Below are positions 1 to 13,100 of a DNA stretch of 64,000 bases, in pieces. Numbering within the stretch: position 1 is the stretch's first letter; every line of letters begins with the position of its first letter. The notes under the pieces were generated by a model. The model saw only the letters and a program-made list of their open reading frames with translations, searched no databases and was not told the origin of the DNA. This stretch comes from Pisaster brevispinus (Eukaryota; Echinodermata; Asteroidea; Forcipulatida; Asteriidae). Location of the stretch: positions 9,560,768-9,624,767 of the forward strand of contig JAMKCF010000018.1 in assembly GCA_023634235.1 (NCBI GenBank), read 5' to 3'. The translations under genes were made by a program, and so were the position numbers.

Positions 1-691
1 AGACTCCGAGTCGACGTTTTGAGTAATTTCAAACAATAGCCTAATAGCCTAGTTTCCGTCGCTATATTTATTTATACATACATCAGATATACATGTATAC
101 GGGGTAAAAATACCGGGTTAGAAATGGTGAAGAATAGCTAGCGCATAAATTATCACGGCATTATTGCCAATAACTTGCTAGTAGTTGCAATTCGGTTTTT
201 ATGCTGTGATGACTATTGTGGTACTTGTTGTGAATAAACTCTTTTTTTTTCTATCTATCTATCTATCGAAGTAACATCAAAGTATCACATTACACTACGT
301 ATACGAAATTCTACATATGAGTAATTTCTAGATAATGTTTAGTTTTGAGTTTATGGATTACAGAAAAATGTCATAATTGTAAAATTCTGAGTAGTGGTTT
401 ACTAGATGTTTTTATTAATCATTTGTCCCGTAATTACACTTAATTAAAGCTAAATGACAACCTATAGATCAGAGCATGAAATGTCATTAGTTTCATGAAC
501 AATGCACAGCAATTGAATTCATACATTAAGGCTTCATGGTTTTCCATCATGCTACGCAGTACGCTCATGTTGTATTTGCAATATTTCAATGACAGAGGGC
601 GCTGTGACGAACAACAGACAGTCAATCCAAATTAATCTCCAAAATAACAACACATGGAAATGCCGTTTCTTAATTATTTCTTTGAACTTAC

Positions 692-860
692 CATAAATAT
701 CAACGGTCACCAACAGCATCCATGCCGCAAACACGATATTTATTGAACATTTTAGGTGCACAGTCCATAATGGTTGTCCAAAATCAAGTTCTTGTTGTCC
801 ACACGGTGCAGTATACGAGGCCTTCATCACTTGCCCAGTGTGTTCAGAGCGCGCGTGCAT
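692..860 (-). CDS. First coding exon of a membrane protein (partial, runs off the left edge)
   Basis: ATG at 860-858 opens 56 codons that end in a strong donor, G|GTAAGT, at 692/691. The start reads MHARSEHTGQVMKASYTAPC; an alternative in-frame Met is residue 12. The exon continues CGQQELDFGQPLW, a Cys, then a hydrophobic run (residues about 40-53) that looks like the start of a first transmembrane helix. A Cys-Gly, Leu-Trp, Cys, hydrophobic-helix order is seen at the N terminus of long ABCC-type ABC transporters, but with one exon this is only a guess. The rest of the gene would lie left of base 1; I see no second exon in 1-690. It is transcribed in the same direction as the KIAA1549-like gene, whose stop is about 2.7 kb upstream of it. 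Confidence 0.5.
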
Positions 861-893
861 TTAAACTGCAAGGTTTGCTCTGATGCTACACAC

Positions 894-1032
894 CAAAGAT
901 TATAGAGCGCCGAAGGAGCAAGATGGAGAACTTGGGCTGACATGTGAAATGTGCACTGTACGCCATTTCGGCGAGTAATTCTTGATGCCATCTTGATGTC
1001 ATCCCTATCGGCGCTCTATACTCTTTGGCCCT
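894..1032. mobile_element. Small inverted-repeat element (MITE)
   Basis: The ends read CCAAAGATTATAGAGCGCCGA and, inverted, CCAAAGAGTATAGAGCGCCGA. The interior (CAAGATGG near one side, CCATCTTG near the other) continues the inverted symmetry. It is about 139 bp with no coding capacity. I see no clear target duplication. It sits just upstream of the exon at 692-860, so it is part of, or close to, that gene's promoter region. Confidence 0.6.
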
Positions 1033-3110
1033 GACACACTATTGGAATTAAGGGCGACACTGATCAAAAGAATGACAACCCCCGATTGCATCGAATGGTT
1101 AAACAAGAACAAATGATTACGTAATCCATTCATTTAATAACAAAATGTAATTTGTCTTCAGTAATAAATTAGAATACGCAAGGGCGACTGAGTGAATTAC
1201 AAGACTCCAGGCTGAAAGGATTGGGACGGGATGACAGAAAAAGCTCATAGTGCGGGGGGGGGGGGGGGCATGGGAGACGAGGATGAAATCAGGAAAATGT
1301 TGTGGGTTGTGGAGTGTGGTTGTATTTAGTTGGGAAGGAAGAATAAAGCTGCTGGTTTTATCACATGTAATTTAAATTTGAATTAAATAATAGTACTTTA
1401 ATATTTTAAGTAAGATTTTTAACAATCAATTCATTTGTCTTTAAGGATTATTTGCTTATATTATAGTTCCATTTTGACAGTGGAGAAAAAAAGTAAACTA
1501 CATTGTTAATTACAAAAGTACTTTTTAGATTTGAAAATTGAAAAATTCTCACTGCATTTTGTGTGTAGCATTCCCAGTACTGATAAACTCATGTGGGAAA
1601 GTAGCTCGATAAAAATTAAATAACGAATATTGCTTGTGGGTGGGAAACGATACAAAAAAATAATGGATTAATTTGCTTGATATATTGTTAAACTTTTTGT
1701 CCATAAATTTGAGAAAGAAAATATTAGCTCTTCCCCCATGTGCTCCTTTGATAAAAAATAAACAAGACGTCAAACTCATGGGCCTCTCTTTGGTTCTGTG
1801 GTCATTTCATCTCATAATGGTAGACATGCCCTCGATCTCTGATAGTAAACAAATAGTACTAAAAGACAAGATGAAACTCAAATTCAGGGATGTAATAGGC
1901 TGTTGAAAATAAAACTGAACTGTGAGCGCAAAGCGTGAAAGCTAGTGAGGGCGTAAACTTCCGAGCTCAAAGCCTACTTACATACAAGCCCTAGTCTGCA
2001 CTCTGGGGCATTCTATTTGGTTTAATCTTTGTTTTTTATGGTCTCAATAAAAAAAAAATTATTATTATTATATTTTTTTTTGGGGGGGGCAGGTTTATAA
2101 AAAAAACGGATTTCATGAAAAACCGGAGGAATCACATCCCTGAAAATTGGACGGCAATATAAAAATGATGCTATACTCTGTTCAGTACAGTTTAGATTCT
2201 CGATTTGGCAGCTGTTCTGGGGTTCCAATAAATAACTAACAAGTACCATGCTTATAAGCTTGTACCTTTAACCCTGAACATTAAATATTAAACAAAATAA
2301 TAAATAGATAACTACAAAATAAACAAACGATATCATAGCAAAGTTCTAGAAATTGTTTGAAATGTACCTCTCTAACGCAAGCAGAAATTCATGTAAAAGT
2401 TGCTAAATTTGCAGATAATTGTGGAAATAATTTAGAAGTTTTAAACGATTGTAAAATTGCAACATGTCTAAAAATTCACAAAGATATTAAACTTAAAATT
2501 TTGTAAAGAAAGATATTTTTTTGTAATTTTAGCAATAAATTTAAGTTGAAAAGCACACTTATATTTAACACTAAGAATATAAAATCCGAAATTTGAATTT
2601 AAATTTGAATACAATACACTCTCTGTTTAAATCAAACACTAGTATTCACATAATATTAAGGTTGGTCCAAGATGTTCAAACAGTGTCTTCTGTATTCATT
2701 TTGACTTCATTTAAAACTCTCTCTCAAAAACAGATGCAAGTTGAAATTGTTAACATGCATTTTTGTTTCTGTTTCGTTTTAGTGTATGATAAATCGATCA
2801 GAAACTTGTTTCAAGAGGTGACTTGGAATAGTGGACTAAAAGAATGACTTGGGTTATTATGCAAATAAGTTAACATTTTCCAATTTTGAATAGTTACAAT
2901 TTCATCTGAAAGGGTACGTGCATTGTAAGATTGTTACTTCCCGATTCCTCCTTATTTAGAACAAATCAGATTCTATTCACACAGCAAGATGACAAAACCA
3001 AACAACGGCAAGTATTTACAGTCAAATTGAGTTATCAAACATGGAGTCACTGTCAAAGTGTAAACCCAAACGCCTAGGTCACAGAAGCCTCCAAGAGCAT
3101 TGTCTCACCA
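1033..3110. other. Intergenic, AT-rich, no gene seen
   Basis: No ORF here shows splice sites or a recognisable protein. It contains a G run (1255-1268), a T/G homopolymer junction near 2070-2090 and long AT-rich stretches. It separates the 3' end of the KIAA1549-like gene from the partial gene at the left edge. Confidence 0.5.
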
Positions 3111-3185
3111 GGCAACTTAAACAGATTGCAACTTAAACAGATTGCAACTTAAACAGATTGCAACTTAAACAGATTGCAACTTGAA
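3111..3185. repeat. 16-bp tandem repeat
   Basis: About 4.5 copies of AACTTAAACAGATTGC lie head to tail, downstream of the stop codon of the KIAA1549-like gene. They may fall in or beyond its 3' UTR. Confidence 0.85.
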
Positions 3186-3427
3186 GGTAAATACAACAGC
3201 AGCACGTCATTAGCAAATGAGACATGACAGGAAATTTTAAGAAAACTGAAACTTGAAACTGAAACAGAAAAAAACTTGTTTTTTCCTTTTGGACTGGTCC
3301 CTGCAAATTGCTTTGTTTGACAAGGTGGTAAGAGCCATAAATTGAAAGTGGTGCCACACCAAGCATGATATGTGGTCCTTTTATCAGTAAAGGCCAATCT
3401 AAATGTACACATACATATAGTGTCAGC

Positions 3428-3433
3428 TTTAAT
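3428..3433 (-). promoter_or_regulatory. Candidate poly(A) signal ATTAAA
   Basis: On the minus strand ATTAAA lies about 150 nt after the TGA stop at 3585-3583. No canonical AATAAA is closer. This is a weak call from one hexamer. Confidence 0.25.
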
Positions 3434-3582
3434 ACACTTTTCAGGCCTTATTATTAAAAAATTTCTGATTTTTCCAAGGGCAAAAATATTGGAAAACAGA
3501 CTTAAGTAGGAAGAATATCATGCCCAAGCCGCACTTTAAACAATAAATGATGAGATGATGAGATAATTAGATCTTTGAGTCA

Positions 3583-4152
3583 TCATTCTTTACTATCAGT
3601 CTTCTTAGCTAATCGTATTAACTCATCTCTTATTGCAGCTACTAGATTAGTGGACTCTGCAGCTCTTGAAACATCAATCTCATCATAACCATCAGTAATT
3701 GGTTTACCAACTCTACGCTCCATTGCTACAGTCGATAACATAGCACCTTGTTTATGATCTGGGTTTGATGAAGCAGACATTCTCATCGTATAAGGATCTT
3801 CTTCTGATGCAGCATTGGGATACTCAGGTAAGTGAATACTCCCACTCAAGTCATTATGAGAGCTCTTCTTAAGGTAGGGGTCAAGATATGGGTCATCACA
3901 CTGAGAAGTGTCTACATCAATTAAGTGTCGTCTGGAGCTTGTTGTTTGCTCTAGAAATGTATCAACTTTGTCTCCATCAGAAGGTGTTCTTTGGTTTAGC
4001 GCTTGTTCTTGGTCAGTTTTTCTTGGAGTAGTAAGTTTTTTCATCCATGGTTCATGAGAAGGTGTTGTTACACTTAAAGGATAAGGCATGTTAAGATGAC
4101 TTGCTTCATCCGGTTTGTATTTCATATCCACTCTGCCTGCAACTGATGAGAT
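3583..4152 (-). CDS. KIAA1549-like terminal exon 14
   Basis: 570 nt including the TGA at 3585-3583; acceptor TGTTTTCAG|ATC, phase 0. It encodes a polar, probably disordered tail and ends STNLVAAIRDELIRLAKK then TDSKE. The last helix matches the vertebrate C-terminal consensus A-L-V-K-A-I-R-E-E-x-x-x-L-x-K-K. Confidence 0.9.
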   Translation of the reverse strand: MSSVAGRVDMKYKPDEASHLNMPYPLSVTTPSHEPWMKKLTTPRKTDQEQALNQRTPSDGDKVDTFLEQTTSSRRHLIDVDTSQCDDPYLDPYLKKSSHNDLSGSIHLPEYPNAASEEDPYTMRMSASSNPDHKQGAMLSTVAMERRVGKPITDGYDEIDVSRAAESTNLVAAIRDELIRLAKKTDSKE

Positions 4153-7100
4153 CTGAAAACACAATTAGACACAGTTGCAATATTCAGAATGGTTATTGAT
4201 GTGGTAAAGCCGGAAGCTAGATTTTGTTTAAAATTTTTTTTAATGAGATATCGCCCAACTCACAAGGCCGGACGGCCACTTGAAGGTGAGGGCTACATTT
4301 AACTGATTTGGGCTGTCAACCCAGATCAACTGTCACCAGGGGCACGTTGCCACCTACTCCTAGGGCTGAAACGGGGTTACCCCCTTCACAGTCCGTAAGG
4401 TTATATGAGGACTTCCGCCCAAAGAGGCAAGATGGAAACCATGATACCATGCCCGATATCAAGCAGAGGGTTCACGCCCCCCTAATGTTCCCATACTTTC
4501 ACACGCTTTTTTCTCTTGTACAGAAGTACCCCCCTAAAATCCTCTAAAGAATTCCTGAGATTCCAAGCACACGATGAAGACACAATATGAGGTTGGGGTG
4601 CACCATGCCCCATATCGAGCACCAAATGAGACTAGCCCCTAATAAATTAGCCTACCACCTGTTGATGTGTCACTGAAATATTGTATTTTTAAAATAAAGC
4701 ACAGTCTTTAACCACTTTAAGTGTTAAATTGCAAATTCTTACACATCCAACAACTTCAAGTAATACACACACAATAAGAAAAACAGCATATTACCAGCCC
4801 ATTCACATGATGGCAGAAAACTACATGTACATGCTTTTATTGAAACTTTGAACTCTATTAAACTTAAGAATCTGAGTTCTTACCAATTGCTGGGATTGTT
4901 CTAGCTGATTGAGTTCATCCTCTGCATGGTACGGATTCCATACAACATCTGACGTCTTATTTGGTACATGAGTAACTGGAACTACAAGGACACGAGTTCC
5001 TCTATCAGCAGCCTCCTTCTTAGTTTGTTTCTTGTCGTGATGTTCCGTGATAAAAGTCCTGCTGTCTTTCCTGACATTTAAGAACAACCACATACAATTT
5101 TGACTTCAATTAAATTTTTTTGTATCATTCTTGCATTTAGGGAACGTACAAATGAAGAAAAAAAAATTTGCAACCGTCAAAAAGGATGACTTTGTCAGGA
5201 TTGACTGAGATACTTACATTGTAGAGTATGAACCTTCACCAAATGCTGCATCTTTATCCTTCACAAGCAACTGAAAAGGACAAAGTTGTGAAAATATAAA
5301 CAGATATATTGTTTGAATCCATAGGCACACTCATTGAGAAGCCCTTCATTGTTATCACAATCAAGGCTCCAATTTGACACTCTGAGGCCAGTGACTTCAG
5401 GGTCAGGCCAGTAAACTCTTGATCAGACAAGTCTGGGCGTCTTATATTTTTTTCAATTGCTGCTAGGCTTGTCACTCATTCTCGCACTCATGATCATATC
5501 ACCCCTATACTGCAGAATTTACACTGGCTTCCAATTAGGTATCGTATTGTTTTTAAGGTATTGGTGTTAACTTATCATTGTCTTCATGGTACAGCCCCTG
5601 CTTATCTCCAGGATTTAATTCAACAGTATCAACCGGCTAGAAACCTACGTTCAAAGAACAAACATCTTCTCTCAGCCCCAGCTATCACATCTTCATCCTA
5701 TGGTTCTCGCTCTTTTCAGAACACTGCTGTACATCTTTGGAACAGTTTACCCAACAATGTCAAGCTGGCTGAAACTACTGATCTATTTCAAACCCGGGTT
5801 AAGACACATTTGTTCAATCAATGTTATCACAGTTAATTTATTCTTTTCTGCCTTTTCAAGTTATTTCATTCTCTTTTCTAAGCGCATAGGGACCTCACGG
5901 TGATATGCGCTATATAAGAACCGTCTATTATTATTATTATTATAAAAAAACTCCACTTTGCAACATCTTGAGCAGAAACAAGTTGTGGTCACATGACGAC
6001 TCTGTTAAAATACCTTTCAATTCTATTGATTATTCAAGTATATTCAATACCCATAAAGACAAAATGAGATAAATCTTCTCTTACATGTCTTAGTGTTTGT
6101 TCAAATAAAAACAGTTAAACGCATGTTAACAGTGGTCTTGTAAAAAAAACACCTGGTCAAGTAAACATTCTGAGCCACAATACCCTGTAGTTTTGTGGAT
6201 TTTCCCCCAAAGTTCAAGTCCTTTAGAATGACTTGAGTAATAACCCCAAGGCCTGTTTACCTTATGGTCTGCTGTTGATTTCCCTTCATCTGTTGCTATG
6301 GGAGTGATTGGTGAGACGGCATTCTTAGGTAAACCAACCAATGAAAAGGCTTCATCGATCAGATGATGTACTCTCCTTCTAGCTTCGCTTAATGCTTCTG
6401 GATGTCGCTTTGATGATGTCATCTACGAGTATGATCACAATGTATAAATACCACATCAGTCATCTCAATACCTCATCCCCTCCTCAACGTGATCTACATT
6501 ACCCCGCCCCCTCCTCAAACTAATTAAGTTTGTAATTTAGCTACAAGTATGAGCCTGCTCTCTATCATCGATGAGATTAAGGTAGGTACAAACTTTGGAT
6601 ATCTAAAGAATGGAAACAAAATAGAATAATACACCCCCCCCCCTCCAAATTAAAATAAATAAAACATTGAACTAATGAAAATAATTAAAAAGGTTTATTG
6701 TAAATAACTATCCGTCACAAAGATGGGGGAAACTGGTGCAATCATGAACAAAATAAACTCAAAAAGATGAAGCTTCTTTGTAATTAAAAGTTCAATATAA
6801 CTTCTTCACGTACATCTAAATGTACAAATTTCTTTAAATATTCAACTTTAAAAAAATCATCAGTCAAATTGCACAACTACTCATTCCAAATACTTGTTTA
6901 AACACAAGAATCTACTTCAAACTCATAAATTTGCCATGTTTAAAAAAAAAAAAATTAAATTCTGAGTCAACAAAAACAGGAAAAGAACTCTCAAGGAGTA
7001 TGACCATGTTCTCACTCAAGGAGTATGACCATGTTCTCACTCAAGGATTGTGGCAATGTTCTCAAGGATTGCGACAATGTTCTCAAGGATTGTGACAGTT

Positions 7101-10100
7101 TTCTCAAGGATTGTTGCTTCAATTCTATCAATATTTACACTATACTTGCTGATCCAAATGATGCAACCTCAACAGCCTGAGGAGATTAAATTTCATTCAC
7201 AGAAGAAGAATCAATTTAAATCCTATATTGAATAAAGCAAACTGAGTGCTGCATTGTTGCATTACTTCCTGTCTATTGCACTATACGCAACAGCTGTAGC
7301 AAACAATAACAATTCAGTTTTGAACTACAGACACCACCAGGGTACACAACTGAATTTAGGTCATTCAAATGAACATGTCATGACAACAAGTATTCCAACA
7401 AGCAATAAGCGTCTAACAGCTAGAGTTCAAAGTTCACTCCCTGCCAACATAGCGTTCTACTACTACTAGGTCTTTAAATGTCACGTCAACAGTTCAGCAG
7501 ACAAGGGTAAACTGATCCATCAATACTGAGGCTTATATTTTATTTCAGCTGCAGTTTGCAAAGACAGCCATAGGAAATGTTTCCTACTTGCAAAGGTACA
7601 TAGTTAGTTATTATTGGAGTTTACTAGTACTGTTTTTATTAAGACATTATATTTACTTGTATTTTATGTTTAGGAAATAGTTCACACCATAGAAAAAGGT
7701 ACATGTACATGTATGTGCAATAAATGATACAACCTGTGTGTAAGCTTGCTTCATACTCCAGGCCTTGAAATAACCCACGGCACCCACAGCAATTGCCGCA
7801 GTGCCCTGTGCTTTTGCTGTGGTGCCCTTTGCAAAGTCCTATTACAAATTGACATCTTCCTCATAGAGTGCCCCTTACCAGAGGAAAATTGCTGTGCCCC
7901 TTCTAGAGCGAAGTTCAAGGCCTGATATTCATAATATAAAGTTTGCATCCATGCCAGCAAATGCACTATACTTTCAGTATATGTACCATGGTCACACAGA
8001 GGAAATGTGTGTGCATTTTATAACGTGATTGGTTCTAATTAACATGAGGCCAATACATTACTTGGCTCAAACCAGCGTCTGAAGATTGTCAGCTGATATT
8101 GCATGTACTTTCTTGCTCATGGGGAAATCCACAATCATGTCGTAAAGGATGATGTCTACAGCCACAAATCATCAAGTTATTTTGCAAGGGGAGAATGAAA
8201 CTTGCACAAACTGTTTCCACCATGCAATACTTTAGTTGATAATTTACTTGCATTTTAAAGGGAGAGAACAGCATTGTTTATTGGAAGAGTAGTGATTGGT
8301 TGTGATTATTGCATAAAAAAAAAATTTAAACTCAAAATTTGATTTTTAACAGTTTCATCTTGGTCTGTAGATGAATCTAATGCTGCTCTTATGCTGGTAG
8401 GCAAAGTTATAAAGAAAGATAAAATAAAAGTCACACGATGAATAAGGTGTCTACTTGCCGAGAAAACAGCAAAAAACCTGTCACGGTACATGTATATATT
8501 CACAAGACAACGAATCCATCCAGGTTGAGCGAGGTGACAGCGGGTACCAACCGCATGTCTGACCGCAGCACTAGTGAATGGACACCAACCTTCAGAAATC
8601 TGAGGAACGATTCACTCACGAATTGTTTCTCTAATTTAAATGTTTTCGGGGGAGACATTTTCTGAACCATGGACACGTACTTCTCAATCTAGTTTATAAT
8701 ATCAACAGCTGCAGTGCTTCTCACCAGAAAGTTGTTATGGTCATTAATTTGTGTATTTACCAATCTATGACCTTACCTTTAAACCATATATGTATGATGT
8801 TCCACTGGACACATCAAAACAATATGATGCAATGAGGGGATTTCCCTCAACTAGTCCACAGATTGGGAAAGTGAATTGCTCATCACAAGTTCCAAATAAG
8901 GATTGACAGCTTCCATATTTGGATGCTAGAGTATTGCTCAATCGCAATATGCTAATTGGGTTTTTAAATGCTTATGTGAAATAGTGGGCTTTAAATACAA
9001 GTACAACCCCAACACACAGCATTGTTGGATGAAGAAGAGAGCATGAACAACTCTGAGCTGTATTCTTACTGACAACTGGGAACAAATTCAACTCGATCAT
9101 GTAAGTCAGTTTTGGATTTTGCACATTAAGATGGTTTGTTTATTTGGGTGTAGGTTTGTACCCAGTCAGTGTATCTATGGGGGAACCAATTCCTCTATGG
9201 TTCAAAGGTTGGATAGCTCTAGGGCCTCATTTCATGCTGCTACTTGATTACACTGTGCTGAAAGGAGAGAGCATTTATTCCTTGGGTTATTAATATGCAG
9301 ATTTCCAGAGTAGACAATGATGTAGTGATGTGCCCATATTCCACCATAGCATCATGATTAAATGTTAATGTGGTTTTACTCTACACTGATGTACACACAC
9401 ATGTACATTACATACAGCACACATACTGTGTAAACCACTTGCACCATGCACTAACAAATTGCATGTAATGATATGGTGTGCGCCAAAATGTGTGTACATT
9501 ACGTATAATCAGTAACGCCAGTGCTCATGGGAATTTTCCAAAGATCTTGGGAAATTAATAACCATCTTGGGAACTTGCAAAAAAAACCTGTAAAAAGGCC
9601 AAATCTTGGGAATTATCGCTCGTGTGTCACAATTATTGCTTTTTAAGCTTGTCTTTATTATTTTTTATTTAGATAACGATTTTTAAAAATGCATTCCTTT
9701 CAAACGAAGCCACTCCATACTACGGTATGCAAGCGCTTGTACATGTATTATATACGTGCATGGCTTGTGCACGCATGTATGCAATGTGCCGCTCCCGTAG
9801 TAATTTGGGCATGCGTAAAAAGATATTCATTGTACTGTTGTTGTGCCCACTACGCAGTAATGAACACACAGGGAACTTGACTAAAATATTTAGTCGTGGG
9901 TTTGGTGACTTGGGTTAATACTTGGTGCTTTCTAATGATTAATTCAAAGAACATTCACAAAGGTACAAAGGTGTGTTGTGGCTGAGTGGTTAAGGACACC
10001 AGACTCAAGCTCTGGTGTTTCTTATCAGCAGAGTGTGTGGGTTCGAGCCCGGCCGTGGCACTTGTGTCTTTGAGCAAGATACTTTACCGTAATTGCTTTG

Positions 10101-13100
10101 CCCTTCGGATGGCCGTAAGTCTTAAGTACTAGGATTGGTAGTGCACATTAAAGAAACCAGAATACTCATTGTGGAAGAGTAGGGTTAACCCGCTGTTTCT
10201 GGTTCACATAGCAAGCACCCTTGTTTACAGGTTCCCTCAGGCTTGCAAGCTACAGTGGTTAAATTGACTTATGAAGCAACCTTGGTTTCATTACCGAATG
10301 ATAACAAATAATTGTATACATCCCTCAAGGCCTAGCTTTGTGTGGGCTTTGAACCCATCACCTGCTTTCTCATATCAGAACTTGACATGCACTCAATGCA
10401 AAGTTTGTACCTGACATGTTCTATGCAGCTCCTATACATACTGTGTACACTTGGGACATCACTTGTTTACAAAGGACTAAACAGAACCTAGACTTCTTGC
10501 AGGCACAATTTGTATACAACTCAACAAAATCAAGCCTACACTTTACAAAGATTTCACCTTAAATTTGTTATGCATATTTGTTATGCATATTTATGTTATT
10601 AAGATAAAATGACCACAGTGAAGTATCTTGCCTCAATACAAAACTAGGGTGATATGGTCTTTACATCCTGCTTCAGTACCTGGAGGGAACTTTTTGTCAT
10701 GGTGTAATGTTGCAGTTCTTCATTGATTTATGCCATGATTCAAGCTATCTGACCCTGGTGTAACTGTCTACATCCTGTGCAAATGAGTCATGTAACATTT
10801 GAATGTACATGATACATGAAACATGATCTACAAAACATCCAGGATGATTCTTGGATTACAATGATGATGATGCAACAAATGTTCATCAGACTATAACAAA
10901 ATCATAAAAGCATTTAAATCCTTTAAAGATTGGCTCTTTGCCATGGTAATAAGAGACTCTGTTTTATTCATTTTTCTGAAAACACAGGAAGTAAACACTT
11001 TCTGTTTACAACCCAAACCAAACATAAACTTCCACAAGTCTGAGCTCTGCAATTGATATTGCTTTAGAAGTACAGAGCAAAGTATTTGTTTATCAAAGAG
11101 GTTTAGTACCAGGGGTATGGATCAAATTATCAACAAATCAATAATAACATAAGCTCTTGCTTGATTCTGTTGCTAGTCTACAAACTATAACAGACAACAG
11201 AAATTCCCTTATCCCAAACGAGCCATTGTCTCTAGCTTGATATTGTTGCTAATCTACAAATTATAGACAATACAAATCCACTAATCTCCAATGAGCCGTT
11301 GTCTCTAGCTTGATATTGTTGCTAATCTACAAATTATAGACAATACAAATCCACTAATCCCCAATGAGCCACTGTCTCTAGCTTGATATTGTTGCTAATC
11401 TACAAATTATAGACAACAGAAATCCCCAATGAGACATTAACATGGTTGTCTCAGAGGTTTCTTCCCTGCTTTTTACCTCTGTGAACCAGGTTCAAATCCC
11501 AGCCATGAACCATGGTTTTCAGTCCCTCCTTGATCACTTGGTTTTTTTCTAATGTCAAACAACCTTTCCACCACTTACGCAATGATCGCATCAGCGCACC
11601 AGACCACACTAATACAGAGGCGAGTAAACAAAAAAACACTGACAATGGCTTGGACATTTATGCACATCAATGAAATTTGACTTGAAGTCTGACATGTACA
11701 TGTAATTTCATGACATCAACATATTGAGCTTCTATTTTTAGCTTAACTCGACTAGGTGGATTTGATACAGGGCGTATCATTTATTGTTGACATACATTGC
11801 AATGTGTGACTACCAATATAAGGGCAGTTTCACGGGAAAGGTTGCAAAATGAAAAATGGGAAATCAATGCTTTATTTGATAGGAAGACTTTGGTGGAATT
11901 TGCTGGTTTTTGTCTCACAAGGACCTGTATGTTGTAGCAATCTCCAGAAAAAAATTCACAGTTCTACACATTACGGTTCTCAAATTATAAGCTCACATGG
12001 GTGCCAAACCTCAAGATTTGGAGTCTCATTCACATTTTCTGGAAACTGCAATTAGTGAGAAATAAAAATAAATGCCAGTGCAACCACCAAAACTTGCAGG
12101 GACATTAAAGTATGTCCCAAAAATCTGTACACCAAATTTTATTAGGATTGGCCAATTTGTTTTTTTGTTATGCTGTTTTGAATGAGATGTTGATGTAGCC
12201 GTTAAATGTTTTTGCAAAATGTCCTTTCCTGAACATGGTATTTTATTCCAGAATTAAAAGAAAGGAAACACAACTTAATGCCTGTCAAAATGACGCTACA
12301 CACTCCAGTAATCAAGTGTAAAAAGATTAGAATTGGGAAATCTCACGTAAATTTGATAAAGCAGCTTTCCCATATGCAACTCAAAAGTAGGTTAAAAATG
12401 TCCTTTCCTGAACATGGCTCCCCTTTTTTTACAGGAAGTCAGAGATGACACTTTTTGGATATAGACATGTACCTGGGGTTAGACTTACTAGATTTAACAC
12501 AATATAAAAAGATTCAGATTCGAACCTTGCTTGCTGTCATGACATTGTCGTTAAACGGTGTTGTCCTTTCCTGAACACATAGTTTAACAGAGTACTTGGC
12601 AAAACCATTGTTGCTGAAATTGGATGTAGTATATATTTATATTGTATGTACTATATATATTTTAGAATTAAACCAATAAAATGGCAAGAAAGTGTTAGTG
12701 TTTTGTCCTCACAGGTCATTTACTGACTCGTGTTTACACACAAAAGGAGTACACATGTGCATATACATTTATCTGTATAAGTCACACTTAAATCCAATAT
12801 TTGTCAGGAATTAGACAATTTATAGTTTCTTATCATCCCTTCCTCAAAATTCATGCATTAGTTTGAGTCAATTTAATTAAAATTTACTGTTTTAGTCTAG
12901 TTTTTGTGTATTAAAGTGTTCAGGAAAGGACACATTTTTTTAACAAGTTTAACAACAACCTGATATACACTGTTTTAACAGATCTTTCTGTGTGTGCAGA
13001 GAATTAGTTAGTTTTGCCAAAATTTTTGAAAAGAAAAGCATTTTGTTTGTAGCTAGGGAAGAGTGAAATCATACTACATTGTATCCATGTGGAAGCAAAA

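Noticed and set aside
9975..10060. Functional tRNA-Leu(CAA)
   Set aside because: The acceptor stem is imperfect and the sequence continues into a SINE body shared with 33007-33430.
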